Assembly: GCA_958295665.1 (NCBI GenBank)
Contig: OY282560.1
Coordinates: forward strand, 304,169,536-304,233,535
Direction of reading: 5' to 3'
Origin: Tipula vernalis
Taxonomy: Eukaryota; Arthropoda; Insecta; Diptera; Tipulidae
Length of the DNA: 64,000 nt
The position numbers were made by a program, and so were the translations under genes. The notes below the pieces were generated by a model. It was not told the DNA's origin and made no database searches. It saw only the letters and a list, made by a program, of their open reading frames with translations. This document shows, one piece after another, positions 49,602-58,793 of the stretch. Each line of letters begins with the position of its first letter. The first letter of the stretch is position 1.

Positions 49602-52600
49602 TCAACTGCATGGCAATAAGCAAAGATGATGTATTGAACGCTTCATTTGACCATGTTTAGTTTTTAACGTGACTACTCGTACTTTATTATCCACTCCAGG
49701 ATGTATTTCTATGACGTTTCCCATTAACCAATGACTGATGGGAAGACCTTTATCTTGGATAAGAACAATATCATTAACCTGAATGTCCCTTTGACTTTCT
49801 TTCCATTTATTTCTTCCTTGAAGCTGAGTGAGATACTCGCTGTACCATCTAGACCAAAAGTGCTGCGACATATCACGTACCATTCTCCATCTATTGCTGC
49901 AATTTGGATTATCGTAGACTGTATCGAGCGATGGAATTGTTTTAGGTGGATATCCATGTAAAAAATGAGCAGGTGTCAAAAAATCCACTTCTTCTTCTGA
50001 TGACCGACACAGTGGACGATGGTTTAGAATTGATTCAATTTCTGCCAATAAAGTGTTCATTTCTTCCATTGTTAAGATAGCGCGCCCAGCGACCCTCTTA
50101 AAATGAAATTTGAAGGATTTGACTCCAGTTTCCCACAGTCCACCGAAATGGGGTGAGTTTGGAGGGTTAAACTGCCAATCAATGTTATTTCTGCAGAGAA
50201 AATTTGAAATATCATTAGATGCTGTTGTAAATTTATTAAACGATTTAATAAGTTTGGCATTAGCACCAACAAAATTTGTGCCATTATCACTGTAAATTTT
50301 TCTGCAACCACCTCTTCGGGACACAAACCGCTTTAATGGCCCCAAAAATGAATCGCTCGTAAGGTCATTTACAAGCTCCAAGTGTATGGCCTTAATAGCC
50401 ATGCATACAAAAATGCACACATATGCTTTATAGGTCTTCTGGCCACGTCCTTTGACTAAGTGAATTGAAAACGGGCCGGCAAAGTCAACCCCAGTGTGTA
50501 GAAACGGTCGTTCCAGATCCACCCTTGCTGGTGGTAGATTTCCCATTAGCTGCTGTCTCAACTCAGCTTTATACCTCGTGCAAGTTGTGCATTGATCAAC
50601 TACCTTTTTAGCTGTGATGATTTTCCCTTTTGGTATCCAGAAGCGTTGTTTGATTAAGCTCATTAGTAATGTTGGACCTGCGTGCTTGCTGAATTGATGC
50701 TCATCTTGGAGAAGTAACCAACTTAATCTTGATTTTGGGTGAAGTATGATTGGATGCTTTATCGAATAAGGCGCCAAACTATGATGTAATCGGCCGCCGA
50801 CTCGCAATAAACCAAATCGATCCAGGAATGGATTTAGACTGACTAAAGAACTTTTCTTATTGGGCTCGGTATTAATTTTGATGTCAGCTATTTCCGTGGA
50901 ATAAAACTTTTGTTGTTCGTGGCGGCAAAGAATATTATTTGCTTGGGCTAATTCAATCGATATCAGCAATTTACTATCTCTTTGAAATAATTTTGGATTT
51001 CGTACTGCTTCAACGAAACGCAAAATATAACTTAAAGTTTTTTGTGCCTTTTGGTAAGAGGAAAACCTTGAGATGAATTCGTCAAGCCACTTGTTTTGAA
51101 AGCATGCATTAAATGCAAATATTTTATTTGATTCTTCTTCCGTTGTTCCATACGTTTTTCTCTGTGCTGGCCATAGATCCTCATTTCTTGTCAACCATTC
51201 AGGTCCGTGCCACCATAACCGATGTGATTTTAAATGCGAAGGTGTAATTCCGCGTGATGCGCAGTCTGCAGGATTGTCTTCGAACGATATGTGCTTCCAT
51301 TGCTTTCGTTTGGTGTGGATTTGGATTTCGGAAGTGCGATTGCCCACGAATACGCTCCACCTTCTTGGGTGACTTTCCAGCCAATCCAACACGATTTTTG
51401 AATCCGTCCAGTAATTGCAGTTAGATACTTTGATATTGGTTTCCAGCTTTATTGTCTCCACCAATTCCACGAGCAACACTGCACCACACAGCTCTAGCCT
51501 GGGAAGGGAAAGTGCCTTGATTGGAGCTACCCTTGTTTTTGCTGAGATTAGCTGCACGGATACATGCCCATCCCCGTCTGTTACTTGGTAGTATGCAACG
51601 GCAGCATACGCCTGTAAGCTGGCATCACAGAAACCATGAATCTCTACCTCGGCATTTTGAAACGTGCCTATAAATCGAGGCAGTGTAATGCTCTCAACCT
51701 CATTGAAGGTATTGCAAATGTTAGACCATTGCTCCATTAATTCCTTTGGTAGAGTGTCATCCCACTCCAAATGCTTACACCATAGCAGTTGCATAAACAT
51801 TTTTATAATGACGATTGTTGGCGCTAGCCAACCCATTGGATCAAATAATTTTCCTGCTGAGGACAGGACCATCCTTTTGGTGAGCTTATCTAATCCGCTT
51901 TGTAAGTTTGAATTAAATACGAAGATATCATCTGCGGGATTCCAACCCAATCCGAGTACTTTAACTCCATCTCGGCAATCTGAGTTTTCGATGAGTTTTG
52001 CCGTTTTGTCTGAGGGCAAATTCTTTATTCCATCAAGTACTCCATTGTTATTCGCCTTCCATTTTCGAAGAGTAAATCCATGCCTGCCCAGCAATGTAAT
52101 CAGACCTTTTATGATTGTGTTAGCCTCTTCTACTGATTGAGCCCCAGCCATGAGATCATCTACGTAAAAACAATTTTTTATGATTTTGCTTACCATTGGC
52201 TCTGCGTCTGCGTTATCATCCCCAATTTTACTCAGCACCCTAGTAGCGAGATAGGAAGCGGAAGTCAGTCCATAGGTTACGGTTAATAACCTATAGTGCT
52301 TTATTGGTTCGCTTATATCGGCCCTCCACACGATTCTTTGATAGTCTGAGTCAGACCTTGATATTTTTACCTGACGGTACATTTTTTCTGCATCAGCCGA
52401 AAACACAATTGGAAATTCACGGAATCGAAGAATTGTAGAGTAAAGACTCCGCTGTACCACTGGCCCAGCCGCCAAACACTCGTTCAGTGAAATTCCGGTA
52501 CTGGATTTTGCTGAGCCGTCGAATACGACCCTTAGCTTAGTTGTACTACTGCCTAGCCGCAAAACCCCATGATGTGGCAAATAGCAGCTCGTATTAGTTA

Positions 52601-54773
52601 TTTGATCTTTCGGGATCTCTTCCATATGTCCCATTATTTCGTACTCCTTCATGAAGTCGCAATATAGCCGTTTGTACTCGGCGTCTCGGTGGAATCGCCG
52701 TTTTATACCCTGTAGTCGTTTGATTGCCGCTTGAAACGTTTGACCAATTCTTTCGGGAGATTGCTTAAATGGTAGTTCGACTATGAATCGACCATTATCA
52801 TCCACTTGAGTTGTGGTTAGAAATTTTGACTCGCATAAATTTTCCTCTTCTGTGAGACTTAAATTTGCTTTTCCTATTGACTCAACTTCCAAGAATTTTC
52901 TGAGAGTTTGGTCAATATCAATTAGATGCGTTTGTTGGGTAACCAGCATAGTCATTGCTCGATTACTAAAGCCTTCATTGGCTTTTCCTGAAGCTACCCA
53001 GCCAAAGATGGTGTCTTGTAGTATGATCCTTGAATTGTGTATGTGGATTTGTCCCGATTTTATGCAACTGAAGAAATAATCCGCGCCTATTAACATATCG
53101 ATCGTATCGCTCCGCCAAAACTCAGGATCCGCCAATTTGATGTCATCTGGTAGATTGATTTGTTCTGATTGTAAATCAAACGTTGGTAGAGCACTAGTAA
53201 TTCTTGATAATACCAACGCCTCTACTTGATATTGAATGTGATCCTTCGTTTTTAATGATAATCTTACTTTTCCCTTCGTTGGACCCAGATTCATCTCCCC
53301 CACACCGCTAACCATAACACGAGAGTTGACTTTCCTTAAGCCCAATTTTTGGACGCATTCCTCGGTCACGAAACTAACTTGAGATCCACAATCTAATAGA
53401 GCTCGGCAGTTTACTGATTCTCCGTATCGACTCAACACTTTAATTCGCGCAGTTGGTAATAGGGTAATTAATGATGATCGGCTTTCAGCACTGGCGTAGG
53501 CTACGACGGACTTCTGAGTAGATGCTGCTGGGTCATTGTGTCCGCTGGATTTGATGGTATCACCTTCATTTGATTCTGTAAAATGCAGTAGAGTGTGATG
53601 TTTTCTCCCACATTTCTGACATCTGCGATTTGATGGACACTTAGCGACGGGATGATTCGCGCTTAAGCAATTGAAGCACCGATGAGCATTTTGAATAAAT
53701 TCTTTCCGTTTGGTTGCAGGCATTGCTTGAAATTCACTACATTGCATAAACGAGTGAGATAGGCCTGAACAAACGCCACATTTGAATGTTACACTGTTGC
53801 TACCTTTTCTGTCATGACTACTTGATGAACTGGATTCATTTACTGCCACATGCCCGCGGACCCTGTGTCCTGTATTCTGCTTTGTTGCAGCCACCAATGA
53901 TTCAAACGTGCCGATTCGTTTATCCAAAAATTGGAAAAAGTCCTTTATGGTTGGTTGGTCAATATTTGCCGAACAATCAGCCCATGCCAGCTTCGATGAT
54001 TCATCCAATTTTTGATTGATGATGTAGAGTATCCAAGGATCGCGTGACTCGGCTTGAGCGACAAGGGCGCGTAAACCCCGCAACACCTCATCGGATACGT
54101 CTCTCAACTTTGTTAGGTTGGCAACATTTTGATTTTGAATTGCCGGTTGTTCCACAATCGATTTTATAAATGAATTTATTATAAACTTTTTCTTGTCGTA
54201 CCGTTCCTTTAGCTTATTGAAAGCACCAATATAATTTCCCTCAGTAACTTGTATATGCCGCACCAATGAGGCTGCTTCGCCTCTCAGCAATCCTTTAAGA
54301 TACTGCAATTTTTCTACCCCACTTAATGCTGACTCATGGATCGTCGTGTTAAACATATCAAAAAATGACGGCCATTCTGCATAATCTCCAGAAAATGGCG
54401 GTATGTATAACTTTGGTAGTTTCAATTCCGCATGGCGAGAATTTAGTTGAGTCGCATTGATTGATGTTGAGGTCAAGGAATGAGAAGGCTGCGGTTCTTG
54501 TAGTTCTAATTGTCGAATGTGCGTTTTTAAAGCGGCTGCAGCTTCATAATAGAAGTCATCAATGGAAAGATCGACTTCTTCGGTTTCACTCAACGCCACT
54601 AAACGGTTTTCAGTATCTCTAATTGAATCATGCAGCTTTAGAACTTGCTCAAGACGAACAGATAATTGATCTAATGTAGCATTTTCATTGGTTGCTCTAG
54701 CAAATGTCAGTAATTGCGCTAATTTATTTTTCGCAGTAGTTCTTTGTCGTTTTAGAACCGTAATTTCACTCAT
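49602..54773 (-). CDS. BEL/Pao Gag-Pol polyprotein (intact)
   Basis: 1723-residue uninterrupted frame starting at ATG 54773, the first in the transcript frame. Order: Gag with coiled-coil N-terminus and DUF1759-type capsid (about 1-310), CCHC-like zinc knuckles (about 340-400, CFNCLSANHPVAKC), retroviral-type protease (LLDCGSQVSFV, D461), reverse transcriptase with catalytic YVDD at 870-873, RNase H (GFCDAS, D1050), zinc-binding segment and integrase with D1430 (GVDFAGP), D1496 (YSDNGTNF) and E1548 (GLWETG), then a DUF5641-type C-terminus. All catalytic residues are present and no lesions were found. The length is normal for the family. It makes virus-like particles, copies the RNA and inserts the cDNA. 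Confidence 0.97.
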   Translation of the reverse strand: MSEITVLKRQRTTAKNKLAQLLTFARATNENATLDQLSVRLEQVLKLHDSIRDTENRLVALSETEEVDLSIDDFYYEAAAALKTHIRQLELQEPQPSHSLTSTSINATQLNSRHAELKLPKLYIPPFSGDYAEWPSFFDMFNTTIHESALSGVEKLQYLKGLLRGEAASLVRHIQVTEGNYIGAFNKLKERYDKKKFIINSFIKSIVEQPAIQNQNVANLTKLRDVSDEVLRGLRALVAQAESRDPWILYIINQKLDESSKLAWADCSANIDQPTIKDFFQFLDKRIGTFESLVAATKQNTGHRVRGHVAVNESSSSSSHDRKGSNSVTFKCGVCSGLSHSFMQCSEFQAMPATKRKEFIQNAHRCFNCLSANHPVAKCPSNRRCQKCGRKHHTLLHFTESNEGDTIKSSGHNDPAASTQKSVVAYASAESRSSLITLLPTARIKVLSRYGESVNCRALLDCGSQVSFVTEECVQKLGLRKVNSRVMVSGVGEMNLGPTKGKVRLSLKTKDHIQYQVEALVLSRITSALPTFDLQSEQINLPDDIKLADPEFWRSDTIDMLIGADYFFSCIKSGQIHIHNSRIILQDTIFGWVASGKANEGFSNRAMTMLVTQQTHLIDIDQTLRKFLEVESIGKANLSLTEEENLCESKFLTTTQVDDNGRFIVELPFKQSPERIGQTFQAAIKRLQGIKRRFHRDAEYKRLYCDFMKEYEIMGHMEEIPKDQITNTSCYLPHHGVLRLGSSTTKLRVVFDGSAKSSTGISLNECLAAGPVVQRSLYSTILRFREFPIVFSADAEKMYRQVKISRSDSDYQRIVWRADISEPIKHYRLLTVTYGLTSASYLATRVLSKIGDDNADAEPMVSKIIKNCFYVDDLMAGAQSVEEANTIIKGLITLLGRHGFTLRKWKANNNGVLDGIKNLPSDKTAKLIENSDCRDGVKVLGLGWNPADDIFVFNSNLQSGLDKLTKRMVLSSAGKLFDPMGWLAPTIVIIKMFMQLLWCKHLEWDDTLPKELMEQWSNICNTFNEVESITLPRFIGTFQNAEVEIHGFCDASLQAYAAVAYYQVTDGDGHVSVQLISAKTRVAPIKALSLPRLELCGAVLLVELVETIKLETNIKVSNCNYWTDSKIVLDWLESHPRRWSVFVGNRTSEIQIHTKRKQWKHISFEDNPADCASRGITPSHLKSHRLWWHGPEWLTRNEDLWPAQRKTYGTTEEESNKIFAFNACFQNKWLDEFISRFSSYQKAQKTLSYILRFVEAVRNPKLFQRDSKLLISIELAQANNILCRHEQQKFYSTEIADIKINTEPNKKSSLVSLNPFLDRFGLLRVGGRLHHSLAPYSIKHPIILHPKSRLSWLLLQDEHQFSKHAGPTLLMSLIKQRFWIPKGKIITAKKVVDQCTTCTRYKAELRQQLMGNLPPARVDLERPFLHTGVDFAGPFSIHLVKGRGQKTYKAYVCIFVCMAIKAIHLELVNDLTSDSFLGPLKRFVSRRGGCRKIYSDNGTNFVGANAKLIKSFNKFTTASNDISNFLCRNNIDWQFNPPNSPHFGGLWETGVKSFKFHFKRVAGRAILTMEEMNTLLAEIESILNHRPLCRSSEEEVDFLTPAHFLHGYPPKTIPSLDTVYDNPNCSNRWRMVRDMSQHFWSRWYSEYLTQLQGRNKWKESQRDIQVNDIVLIQDKGLPISHWLMGNVIEIHPGVDNKVRVVTLKTKHGQMKRSIHHLCLLPCS

Positions 54774-55187
54774 ACTGATCGATGCACATACACTTAATGT
54801 TCACAAAATAAACTTTCAAGATCAACCAAGAAAATCACGCGTTTAAATATTCGAGAAGTATAACGGCACTTCGATGATTTTTAATAACAAGCGTAAACAA
54901 TATATGTAGAACTATAATTTTACTATTACGATTGATTCACATACACTTAATAGTCACAAATAATTTTTTCAGATTAAACCACAAAACCACGCGTTAAAAT
55001 GTTCGAGAAGTATAACGGTACTTCGATTTTCAACAAGATTAGGCATTATATTGTCTTTTGCCACCCGAAACCACCTGTTCTACGTGATAACATGCGATTG
55101 CACGAAAAATGTAATTTTTTTAGTATTCTTCTATCGAATGTTAAATAATGCCGTTATATTAGTGAGAATTTTGATGTGAACTCACAT
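54774..55187 (-). other. BEL 5' leader with an internal direct repeat
   Basis: Untranslated leader between primer site and ATG. It contains a diverged direct repeat of about 97 bp (54779-54876 and 54931-55027), each with CACATACACTTAAT, CACGCG and TTCGAGAAGTATAACGG. It may hold packaging signals, which is inference. Confidence 0.7.
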
Positions 55188-55205
55188 ATCCGGCTCGAAG
55201 GACCA
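55188..55205 (-). other. BEL primer-binding site for tRNA-Tyr
   Basis: The plus strand reads ATCCGGCTCGAAGGACCA, matching the 3' end of insect tRNA-Tyr plus CCA over 18 nt. It lies 3 nt from the 5' LTR. The tRNA would anneal to the element RNA and prime minus-strand synthesis. Confidence 0.9.
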
Positions 55206-55208
55206 ATA

Positions 55209-55954
55209 TGGTGGATTGAACACTCTATTTTCCACGAGATTAATTTTGATTTTTGGATTTTAATTACCAAAACGCCGCACTAATTAGGGAGGATATAAAA
55301 GCCTCGATTTCCAAAGTTCGCAAACAGAGTTCACATTAATCCAATTAAACACGATTCACTACTAGTTATATTTTTAACAAATTTATAATTTTTATTAATT
55401 TATTTAATTTACGACATTTATTTTTTGCTTTTAATGCACGAATACTAAAAACCAGACTGACGCATTCCAATATGAAAATTATCGTTTTAAACAAAAAAGA
55501 CGCACCAATACATATGCGTTATTATGTGCGTAAAAACAAATGTGAAGTATGCACTAATTCATAATTTTCATCTTGCAATTCGTTCTTTCAAATGGTATAA
55601 AATATTTTTCACAATGAAATCTACTATGATTATTTTGACAGTAAGAAGTACTGTCAACTTTCTAATAATATTTACACAAAATTTTAATAGTGATAATAAT
55701 AATTTGAATTTAGGTAAGTAAATTATTCTATATATAAAAATTACATTTATCTCGTAATTCGTTTTCTTTTGTTTCAGAATTGTATGTTACGTTTATGTTA
55801 TGGATACGCCTGGTGGATACGAATTGTGCCAATTAGATAAGTATTTTTAATATATTAGAGCTGATCCATGATTCTTTGTTGATAAATTGTTTTCTTTTTC
55901 TTTTAGATTGATCACCATAATATTTTGTGTATAATTTTATACATCAGTTGACCA
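55209..55954 (-). repeat. BEL 5' LTR
   Basis: 746-bp copy of 48831-49576 at the upstream end of the minus-strand element. Near its outer end the element strand has a TATAAAATTATAC box (55930-55945), a possible promoter. Confidence 0.97.
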
Positions 55955-55959
55955 AAAAC
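55955..55959. repeat. Target-site duplication, right
   Basis: AAAAC, repeat of 48826-48830; 5 bp is the usual length for BEL/Pao. Confidence 0.95.
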
Positions 55960-56368
55960 CAACAATAAAATAGAACAAAAACTAAAATACTATAAACAAG
56001 GACAACCAACAGATACTGGGGTATACAAAATTAAATGCAATAATTGTCCCAAATTCTACGTTGGTCAAACTGGCCGATCATTCGAAAAGAGATTCAAAGA
56101 ACACATTAGCGATATTAGAAAAACAAAACCCAAATCCAATTACGCACAACACATAAAATCAGAGAAACATACGTATACAGATTTCAATTCAAACCTGAAA
56201 ATATTACATAGAATTAAAAAAGGACAAACACTAAATAGGCTAGAGGAATTGGAAATATATAAAAACAAAGACAACAACAACTTGTTGAATGATAAAATCA
56301 ATACAAAAACCAATAAAATCTATGACCTCATCATATATAATACTAACAAAGTAGAAGGGAATAAATAA
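55955..56368 (+). pseudogene. Penelope copy 2, right part (GIY-YIG endonuclease end)
   Basis: Continues the frame broken by the BEL insertion. Contains GVYKIKCNNCPKFYVGQTGR and RFKEHISDIRK, then a lysine-rich tail ending at TAA 56366-56368. Unlike copy 1 it lacks the 7-bp deletion, so the endonuclease end is intact. The GIY...YVG core with downstream Arg and conserved His is as in active family members. It cannot be expressed as one protein because of the 7.1-kb insertion and the 5' truncation. Confidence 0.85.
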
Positions 56369-56544
56369 TAAACAATTAAATTAAATGTATATAGTTCATA
56401 AGTAGGAGGAGCTAAATAACGCCACATCTAAAACATATATAGTGTAATTTTAAGAATAAATAATAGTTGTTAAAAAAGAACCGAAGAAGGAGTCAATCCG
56501 AAATCGATCTTCTAAAAAAAAAAAAAAAAAAAAAAAAAATTGTT
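56369..56544 (+). other. Penelope copy 2 3' untranslated region and A-tract
   Basis: Matches the 3' region of copy 1 (45595-45742, opposite strand), including GAACCGAAGAAGGAGTCAAT followed by CCGAAATCGATC. It ends in a run of A (56513-56539). The compact motif resembles a degenerate hammerhead ribozyme core. Confidence 0.65.
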
Positions 56545-56640
56545 TTTTTTAAATTTTTTTATATATTGTTACTATAAGGAAAATTTTTTTCAATTAAAAT
56601 TATTTTAAAAATAACTTAAGTTGTTTTATTATAAATATAG
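56545..56640 (-). repeat. Penelope pseudo-LTR repeat, right (inverted)
   Basis: Reverse complement of the left and middle repeats (AATAACTTAAGTTGTTTTAT). With 48237-48372 it brackets copy 2 as an inverted pair. Confidence 0.75.
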
Positions 56641-56839
56641 ATTTTATTCATTCTCTACAGTGAATTCACGAAGATCATCGAATGTGTCTGTGAAGGATCT
56701 GATTGCTGATTGACGTTCTGAACGCATTTGCTGTGCAGTTTTTTTTCGGATATATTGTTTGTATAAATTTTAGTATTTTATTGATTTTGTTCATTTCGAA
56801 AAAATTGTGACATTGCAGCGTTTCGTTTCAATTCGATAT
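56641..56839. other. Short spacer with a 40-codon minus-strand frame
   Basis: A small minus-strand open frame ending at TAA 56644-56646 has mixed, protein-like composition (RSERQSAIRSFTDTFDDL). It has no start codon and no recognised family. It may be the tail of another degraded transposon. Confidence 0.35.
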
Positions 56840-58438
56840 TTATTGAAGTGCTGTGGGATACACAATATTTCTTGTTTTTCCATCTGGTGCGAAAACGAAT
56901 AAATCAGAAGGTTTTCCGACGCGTGAGCAGGCCACATAGAGCTGCCCATGTGAGAAGAATGGATTCTCCAAATTTAATCCACACACTTGCAACGATTGTC
57001 CTTGTGCTTTGTTGATAGTTATTGCGAAAGCGAGTCGTTTGAATTCGAATGGCATATCTGTCAGGATCATTGGGATACGTGGCAACAATACGTCTTCACC
57101 TTTGAATTTTCCAGTCAAAATTGTTGCCTCGATAACATTGTTCATCATTTTCTTGACTGAGAGTATGGTTCCGTTGTAAAGCCGTGGTGGATTTCTGTTT
57201 CGAAGAAGAATGATGGGTACGCCAATTTTCAATGTAAGAACGTGCGGTGGTATGCCTGGCAAATCAAGCGAATTCAAGAATTCAGTTGGATAGTTTGACA
57301 ACTTCGTCTTGGTTCACCACAGTATCGATGGACTTATATGTTGTCGTTTCGCCGGGTATTCCATTCTGAATAGTGATGTTGATGGTATTGACATTTATGT
57401 TTTTGGCCGCTAATATAGCACGCGTACTGAGCCACTGATGATTTTTGTAGTTCTGTGCCATGTTTGGGAAAACTTTTTGCACCAATTCGTCTATGCTTTC
57501 TGTGATCTTACAGAAGTTTGCTGGCAAGGTGAAACATTGCGTAGATTCATCAATTTGCATTCGCCCATTTCTAATATCCATTAATTGTTTTGCAAAATTT
57601 CGAGCCGATGCATCCCGTTGTAGTTGTACACGCATGTTGGTTTTCAAAGTCAATTTCTGTAAATGACGCCATAAAACTGATGATTTGAGACATGCATTAA
57701 GTTCATCAGCGGGTGTTGAACGTGGTATAACCGGAAGTGTTTGTCGAAAATCACCAGACAATAAAATGAGTGCGCCACCGAAGATCCGTGCGTTTCCTCT
57801 CAAATCTCGCAGTGTACGATCAAGCGCTTCCAATGCTTTCTTGTGAGACATTGTACATTCGTCCCATATGATAATTTGACACGTTTGGAGTACTTTGCCC
57901 ATTCCAGAGTTTTTCCTGATGTTGCATGTTGGTGCCTTAGTGTTTTGTAAATTCAACGGCAGTTTCAATGCTGAATGCGCTGTTCGGCCACCATCCAAAA
58001 GAGTTACCGCAATTCCAGATGATGCAATGCCCAGTGCAATATTATTTTGTGATCGTATGGTTGCCAAAATGAGTGAAAGAAAAAAAGTCTTGCCTGTTAC
58101 ACCGGGCGCATCTGTGAAAAACAGTCCACCGATTTGTTCTGTGATTGCACGCATAATTCTGTCATACTCAATGTTGTTCTGGAACCAACTGCGCAAGATT
58201 TGTCTGAACAAATGTCCCCAGTTCGTCAGAATCAAAGTGTGTTTCTCGTTGCAAATCACGATCGAAAAGGTCGTTCGCTGGTCGGTTCGGAGCAGGCATT
58301 CCCAGTTGCACCAGTGCCTTGTTAGCGATGTGTCTTCAATCAAAATCAATGCCTCATTATACACGTTTGGTGTGAATTGAATGTCCGGATTTTGATTCGC
58401 AGCGCGAATTATAAACTCGAAACTGGCAGTTGTGTAGA
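56840..58438 (-). pseudogene. Helitron 2 PIF1-like helicase, frameshifted
   Basis: C-terminal half of a RepHel protein. In order: NPDIQFTPNVYNEALI (58400-58345), a frameshifted stretch with an alternative-frame LVQLGMPAPNRPAND, Walker A DAPGVTGKTFF (near 58090), Walker B IIIWDECTMSHKKALEALD (near 57855), LSGDFRQTLPVIPR, then after a one-base shift near 57290 the last motifs ITINKAQGQSLQ and GQLYVACSRV, ending at 56840. The Walker A has GVTGKT where GGTGKT is usual. The 5' side is cut off at about 58438 by the errantivirus LTR. The enzyme would unwind DNA for rolling-circle transposition; this copy is broken in at least two places. It is unlike Helitron 1 and belongs to another family member. 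Confidence 0.85.
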
Positions 58439-58793
58439 ATTAAAACAGTTTCACTTTTAAGGTTTACAATAAATTTATTTTTTGATCGTTACTCAACGCT
58501 AGTTACAATAATTCTAAATTTTTATATTTTACTTTTGATATATCTTTATAATTTGCAACAACTACAAAACTACTTACTAATGAAAAATATATTTATTATG
58601 ATTTTGTTATTCTTATAATTAATGAAAGAAGAGTAATCGGATTTATCGATTACTCATATTTCTGTTTATCAATTTTTATTTTAAAAAGAAATGTTATGTC
58701 TAAGACATAACAAACATATTATCATAACTTGATGAAATTATGATGATGATTGCTTTGTTGAGATTTGCGTCGTGGAGGTCAACGGACGTAACT
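58438..58793 (-). repeat. Errantivirus 3' LTR
   Basis: On the element strand it starts AGTTACGTCCGTTG right after the polypurine tract; errantivirus LTRs typically start AGT. It contains AATAAATTTATTG near 58470-58482 as a possible polyadenylation signal. The far end is placed at about 58438, where Helitron coding homology resumes, and is accurate only to a few bases. Confidence 0.7.

Larger units (their letters stand above)
48831..55954 (-). mobile_element. Complete young BEL/Pao LTR retrotransposon
   Basis: 7124-bp element with 746-bp LTRs that differ at 3 positions (0.4%), flanked by the 5-bp target duplication AAAAC (48826-48830 and 55955-55959). It carries a tRNA-Tyr primer site, a polypurine tract and a single open gag-pol frame. 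All parts needed for autonomous movement are visible. It is inserted within the endonuclease region of Penelope copy 2. No env gene is present. Confidence 0.97.

Noticed and set aside
51664..52140. 158-codon plus-strand frame inside the BEL element
   Set aside because: Antisense shadow of the intact gag-pol frame.
57895..58380. 161-codon plus-strand frame opposite the Helitron helicase
   Set aside because: Antisense shadow; the minus strand carries the clear Walker motifs.
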